From Alkalihalobacillus trypoxylicola (GTDB taxonomy: Bacteria > Bacillota > Bacilli > Bacillales > Bacillaceae_D): a DNA stretch of 64,000 bases. Shown here piece by piece: positions 60,498 through 64,000 of the stretch (position 1 is the first letter of the stretch; each line of letters starts with the position of its first letter). The position numbers were made by a program, and so were the translations under genes. The stretch covers positions 127,535-191,534 of the forward strand of contig NZ_LTAO01000034.1 of assembly GCF_001590785.1 (NCBI RefSeq), written 5' to 3'. Under the pieces are notes generated by a model. That model ran no database searches. It saw only the letters and a list, made by a program, of their open reading frames with translations, and had not been told where the DNA came from.

Positions 60498-61313
60498 TTA
60501 ATAAATGACCTCGCTTAATATTATGTCTCCGAGTGGTGTTTCACTTGTTGGGTTTGGTTCAATGGTAATAGCTATCGTATCAAATGGAATGGAGGGGTCT
60601 TCTATAGTGAAGGTTGAAGCACCAGAACCATCCGAGTTCGGTGTAAACGTTCCTGCACGAAATGGCTCGCCGTCTTTTAAGAGCCATACTTGATAGACCT
60701 CTGCTTCATTTGTAGGTGCAAGATTTTCTGCTTGAACAACAAGCTCTCTCTCATTTTCTTTATTAACTAACAATGCGGTAGCCTGAAAGTTTAATTCTTC
60801 ACTTGGCTGAAGATTTACCATTCTTTCAAGAGAATCGACTGATACAAATGTCTCTGGAACAGCGGGCGGCTCTTCTCCAATATTAGCTAATTGATTATAA
60901 GAGTATACATTCCCCACTAATGAGAGTATTAGAGCAGCAGCCATGGTTGGAATTAACCATTTGGTTTTTCGACTGCTTGGAATCGAAGCTTTTTCTAATG
61001 GTGTAACCTCTCTTTCAGTTGTATCAGACTGTGAATTTTCTTTATTTATAGTTCCAGGGTCAGCTGCCATGATAGTATTGTTCTTTTGGGGAGGCTCATG
61101 TTTAAAAACCTCATCTAATACTCTAGCCTTCATTTCTGTAGGAGGTTCTATTGGTTCGACATCGAAACCAAGGTCATCCATTAGTGAATGAATTTCTGCT
61201 AATTCTTCCTGACAATTAGAGCAGTTCTCTAAATGTTCTTCGAATTGTTTTCTTTCAGATTCTTTTAGATGCTCGTTATAATAATCCATTAAACGCTCAC
61301 AACTATTGCTCAT
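60498..61313 (-). CDS. RskA-like anti-sigma factor
   Basis: 271 residues from ATG 61313, which overlaps the sigma stop (ATGA) and has GGGGGGAGC upstream. N-terminal zf-HC2 motif EEHLENCSNCQEELAEI, a long linker, one membrane helix (WLIPTMAAALILSLVGNVYS) and an outside RskA domain (EVYQVWLLKDGEPFRAGTFT; DTIAITIEPNPTSETPLGDI). It should sequester the co-encoded sigma factor at the membrane and release it by regulated proteolysis. Confidence 0.92.
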   Translation of the reverse strand: MSNSCERLMDYYNEHLKESERKQFEEHLENCSNCQEELAEIHSLMDDLGFDVEPIEPPTEMKARVLDEVFKHEPPQKNNTIMAADPGTINKENSQSDTTEREVTPLEKASIPSSRKTKWLIPTMAAALILSLVGNVYSYNQLANIGEEPPAVPETFVSVDSLERMVNLQPSEELNFQATALLVNKENERELVVQAENLAPTNEAEVYQVWLLKDGEPFRAGTFTPNSDGSGASTFTIEDPSIPFDTIAITIEPNPTSETPLGDIILSEVIY

Positions 61314-61873
61314 ATGCTCCCCCCCTTTCCTTGCTCGCTCAATTGCATTTTTCCTTTCAAATGCTTTAGAGCTAATCGGAGCCTCCCTTTGACTGTGCCC
61401 AAAGGAATGCGACAATGATCAGCAATTTTTTGTTGAGACAAACCCTTGAAATAAAATAAATCGATCACAAGCTTTTGCTCTTCCTTTAGCTGATTAAGCG
61501 CTTCTTTAATATATTCTCTCTTTTCTTTCCATTCAATTTGATCTTCTACACTTTGCTCAGAATCCGGCTGTAGTTCACGAGCTGTCATATCTGAGACCAG
61601 CTCTTTTTTCTTTCTCATATAATCAATAATCGCGTGTCTAGTAATCGTTAATAGCCAACTAGAAAATTTTCCTTTTGTTTCGTCATAGGAGCTTTTTTGT
61701 GTCCAGATTTTCACAAAAATCTCTTGAACAATTTCCTCTGAAGTATGTTTGTCTTGTAGCATTTTATAACTAAAAGAATAGAGTAGCTTTACATATCGAT
61801 CGTAAAGCTCTTCTAGAGCTTGTTTATCACCAAGCTTCATTTTTGCATATATTTTAGCATCTTGTTCTGGCAT
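61310..61873 (-). CDS. ECF sigma factor (RpoE/SigK-like)
   Basis: 187 residues. Region 2: VKLLYSFSYKMLQDKHTSEE, IVQEIFVKIWTQKSSYDE, FSSWLLTITRHAIIDYMRKK. Region 4: EEQKLVIDLFYFKGLSQQKI, ADHCRIPLGTVKGRLRLALK. It pairs with an RskA-type anti-sigma gene by a four-base overlap. I choose ATG 61873 because AAAGGAG lies six bases upstream; the frame opens 60 bases earlier without a site. The surface protein and sortase genes downstream are candidate regulon members. Confidence 0.93.
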   Translation of the reverse strand: MPEQDAKIYAKMKLGDKQALEELYDRYVKLLYSFSYKMLQDKHTSEEIVQEIFVKIWTQKSSYDETKGKFSSWLLTITRHAIIDYMRKKKELVSDMTARELQPDSEQSVEDQIEWKEKREYIKEALNQLKEEQKLVIDLFYFKGLSQQKIADHCRIPLGTVKGRLRLALKHLKGKMQLSEQGKGGSI

Positions 61874-62122
61874 AGCCATCTCCTTTAGACATATAGAATT
61901 AAACAAGTGCGATTCATTCATCCTATCCCCCATCTTAGTTTAACGGTAATAGATAAAAAAAGCACATCATAACCCTTTATTAAAAGAACGAATAGGTATT
62001 GAAAAAAGATCACTTTTTTAAATATTTAATCCTTTGAGATAATATCTTGCTTTTAATTGATTGTATAAAAGAAGCAAAATGAGGGGATTTTAAGGGCAAC
62101 TTATGAAGAGGCTGTGTAGAAG

Positions 62123-63541
62123 ATGAGTGAAACCTATGATTTAGATAAATTAATAAATACCTTAAATGATCGAACCAGTGTTAATGCTGATTTGAATAAA
62201 GAAGAGATTTACATTCATTCTATTAATAAGCGGGGAGATTTGTACTATTTAGGGCAAGTAAATACAGATAAATATAAAGAATTTAACGCAGTTCTCCATT
62301 CCATTACAACAAAAGAAGAAGAATGTTTTAAAATTGAAGCTGTTTCTTCTTTTTTATATACGGATGCTAACTGGAATAACGCTATTACGCAATTATATGA
62401 GGGAAATGCATTGCTTTTAATGGAAGATACTCCTTATTATTATTTGTTTAATTTGAAAGAAGAAATGAAGAGAGCACTTGAAGATTCATCGAGTGAAAAG
62501 ATTGTTCGTGGCCCAAAGTTAGCTTTTATTGAAAATCTATCCTTTAATGTCTCTTTAATAAGGCAATTAAATTTTGATACGAATATTCAGGTAGAAGAGT
62601 TTGTTATACAAAAGAAAACAAAAACGAAAAGGCTACAATATGTTTACCAAAAGGAAAAAACCGATCCTAAAATTATAAAAGAGTTGAAAAAAAAGCTTCA
62701 AGATATTAATACAAGTAACTTTGAAGATTCTGGAATGATAGAAGGGTTTTTAGAGGAAAGGCGTTTTTCGCCGTTTCCACAGGTACAAAATACGGAACGA
62801 GTTGATCGAGCTGTAGCCGCTTTGGATGAAGGGAGAGTGGTTATTTTAGTAGAAGGCTCACCATTTGCCTTAATTATACCAACAACCTTTGATATTTTAC
62901 TACAATCTCCTGACGATTATTATGAAAGATGGATTGCAGGGTCTTTCATACGATTATTACGTTATATAGCTATCATTTTTACTTTGTTTTTATCCTCTAT
63001 TTATATCTCGCTTGTTTCCTTTCATCCTGGTTTATTACCTGATGAACTGGCTCTTACCATAATGAATACAAGGATGGAGATTCCATTTCCGCCTATTATA
63101 GAAGCATTAATTATGGAGGCAACTATTGAATTTTTAAGAGAGGCAGGAATTCGACTGCCAACTCCTCTTGGCCAAACGATTGGGCTTGTTGGAGGAGTTA
63201 TTATCGGACAAGCAGCGGTAGAAGCACATATCGTTAGCTCTGTGATGGTCATTATTATTTCTCTAACGGCTATTGCTTCATTTTGTGTTCCTCAATATAA
63301 TTTTGGTTTATCCTTTCGGTTACTTCGATTCGGAACGATTATTTTGGCTGGTCTGTTTGGGTTATACGGAGTAATTTGTTTTTTAATATTAATCACCATA
63401 CACTTGGCTAGCTTGCAAAATTTTGGCGTACATTATTTCTCTTTAAAATTGTCTTTAAGAAATCATGAATGGCGTGACTTGATTATAAGATTTCCAAAAA
63501 GCTTTATTATGAAAAAGGATCAATCTTCTGAAAAGGGGTGA
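62123..63541 (+). CDS. Spore germination protein, GerA family (GerAA-type)
   Basis: 472 residues. A cytosolic N-terminal domain (RGDLYYLGQVNTDKYKEF, EGNALLLMEDTPYYYLF) is followed by EGFLEERRFSPFPQVQNTER and membrane helices, with the family segment PFPPIIEALIMEATIEFLRE ... GIRLPTPLGQTIGLVGGVII. GerA-type A subunits form the channel part of nutrient germinant receptors in the spore inner membrane. The start ATG 62123 has only a weak GAGG upstream. The B subunit gene follows within a few bases. This gene is strong evidence for an endospore former. Confidence 0.93.
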   Translation: MSETYDLDKLINTLNDRTSVNADLNKEEIYIHSINKRGDLYYLGQVNTDKYKEFNAVLHSITTKEEECFKIEAVSSFLYTDANWNNAITQLYEGNALLLMEDTPYYYLFNLKEEMKRALEDSSSEKIVRGPKLAFIENLSFNVSLIRQLNFDTNIQVEEFVIQKKTKTKRLQYVYQKEKTDPKIIKELKKKLQDINTSNFEDSGMIEGFLEERRFSPFPQVQNTERVDRAVAALDEGRVVILVEGSPFALIIPTTFDILLQSPDDYYERWIAGSFIRLLRYIAIIFTLFLSSIYISLVSFHPGLLPDELALTIMNTRMEIPFPPIIEALIMEATIEFLREAGIRLPTPLGQTIGLVGGVIIGQAAVEAHIVSSVMVIIISLTAIASFCVPQYNFGLSFRLLRFGTIILAGLFGLYGVICFLILITIHLASLQNFGVHYFSLKLSLRNHEWRDLIIRFPKSFIMKKDQSSEKG

Positions 63542-63545
63542 TGGT

Positions 63546-64000
63546 TTGGAACATCAAAAAAGTATCTCTACTTACCAAATGGTAAATGTACTAATTGGAT
63601 TCATTGTCGGTGTTGGTGTTCTAACGTTACCACGAAATTTAACAAGAGAAGTAGATGGTCCTGATGGCTGGATTTCATTAATTATAGCCGCTGTAATTGT
63701 TCTTTTGGTTTTATTTTTTATCATTTATATGTTTAATAAGCATAACGTACAGGATTTTCTTGATTATTTATCGTATGCATATGGTAAATGGTTAGGGAAA
63801 TTAATGGCCTTCCTATTATCAGTATATTTTGTCATACTAGCGGGCTGGCAGTCTATTACAATGAGCGAAATGGTTCGTTATTTTTTATTAGAAACAACAC
63901 CATTTTGGATCATGATTTTACTTATCATTTTGCTTGCCTGTTATTTAGCCGTTTTCTCTATTCAAACAACCGTAAGGGTTATTTGCTTTTTTGTGCCCTT
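63546..64000 (+). CDS. Spore germination permease, GerB family (GerAB-type), 5' part
   Basis: The first 151 codons are in the window; the gene runs off the right edge. TTG 63546 has AAGGGGTGATGG upstream and gives a start like EHQKSISTYQMVNVLIGFIV followed by GVGVLTLPRNLTREVDGPDG, the usual beginning of GerB permeases (APC fold). Four membrane helices are visible. It is the B subunit that binds germinant together with the GerA-type protein; a GerC lipoprotein gene is expected next. Confidence 0.92.
   Translation, partial: MEHQKSISTYQMVNVLIGFIVGVGVLTLPRNLTREVDGPDGWISLIIAAVIVLLVLFFIIYMFNKHNVQDFLDYLSYAYGKWLGKLMAFLLSVYFVILAGWQSITMSEMVRYFLLETTPFWIMILLIILLACYLAVFSIQTTVRVICFFVP

Overview
The window looks like the chromosome of a low-GC, endospore-forming member of the Bacillaceae. 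The support is a gerA/gerB-type spore germination operon at the right edge, strong AGGAGG-type ribosome binding sites, frequent TTG and GTG starts, CcpA-type cre boxes, a thiC gene behind a TPP riboswitch, and many close relatives of Bacillus chromosomal genes. I see no rRNA, tRNA or CRISPR array.

Positions 1 to about 11,200 are the decayed remains of an integrative element or prophage-like island. The left edge holds a small leftward operon (Xre regulator, ASCH protein, start of a DNA cytosine methyltransferase). Then come an ImmA/IrrE-type peptidase and a rightward replication cassette: a sigma-like regulator, two small proteins, a DUF2800 nuclease-like protein, a DUF2815 protein, a family A DNA polymerase and a BRO/KilA-C antirepressor. 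The cassette ends abruptly. The 5' end of a primase/VirE-like gene is fused by an apparent deletion to the 3' half of a large serine recombinase, followed by a second, nearly complete recombinase with a frameshift near its end. Two copies of a two-hairpin element in the cassette show compensatory base changes, which points to a structured RNA.

Positions 11,328-17,809 hold three AT-rich genes in one orientation. The last is a 1582-residue protein with a sacsin/Hsp90-like GHKL ATPase domain at the N-terminus and a NOV/DUF3883 domain with a PD-(D/E)XK-like motif at the C-terminus. The other two proteins are unrecognised. Their position right behind recombinases suggests cargo, and this is the best candidate in the window for an undescribed defence-type system.

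Positions 18,000-39,600 are ordinary accessory chromosome: a MarR regulator with a divergent quinone-reductase-like gene and a palindromic operator, a ComEA-like lipoprotein, rhomboid and PadR genes, a Sel1-repeat protein, an AraC/Atu4866/SDR group, a CPBP protease, a GntR/DUF1648 pair with a palindromic operator, thiC, an NAD-binding oxidoreductase, a RibD-like reductase, a dihydrouridine synthase and a PaiB-like gene that seems to start with CTG. Two families of dispersed, structured intergenic repeats run through this part and beyond.

Positions 39,661-48,525 form a mannoside utilisation cluster: a perfect cre box, split fructose-type PTS IIA/IIB/IIC genes, a GH38 alpha-mannosidase, a PRD/PTS-domain regulator, a ROK fructokinase and mannose-6-phosphate isomerase. 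Imported phosphorylated mannoside would be cleaved to mannose 6-phosphate, isomerised to fructose 6-phosphate and fed to glycolysis.

The rest holds an ECF sigma/anti-sigma operon, a frameshifted DUF2268 protease, a TSUP exporter, a LysR regulator, a GH115 glycosidase with its own cre-like site, a class F-type sortase next to a probable MPKTG-anchored substrate and a second ECF sigma/anti-sigma pair, and finally the germinant receptor genes. Several genes are broken by single-base changes, mostly in or beside homopolymers, so either real decay or consensus errors must be considered.
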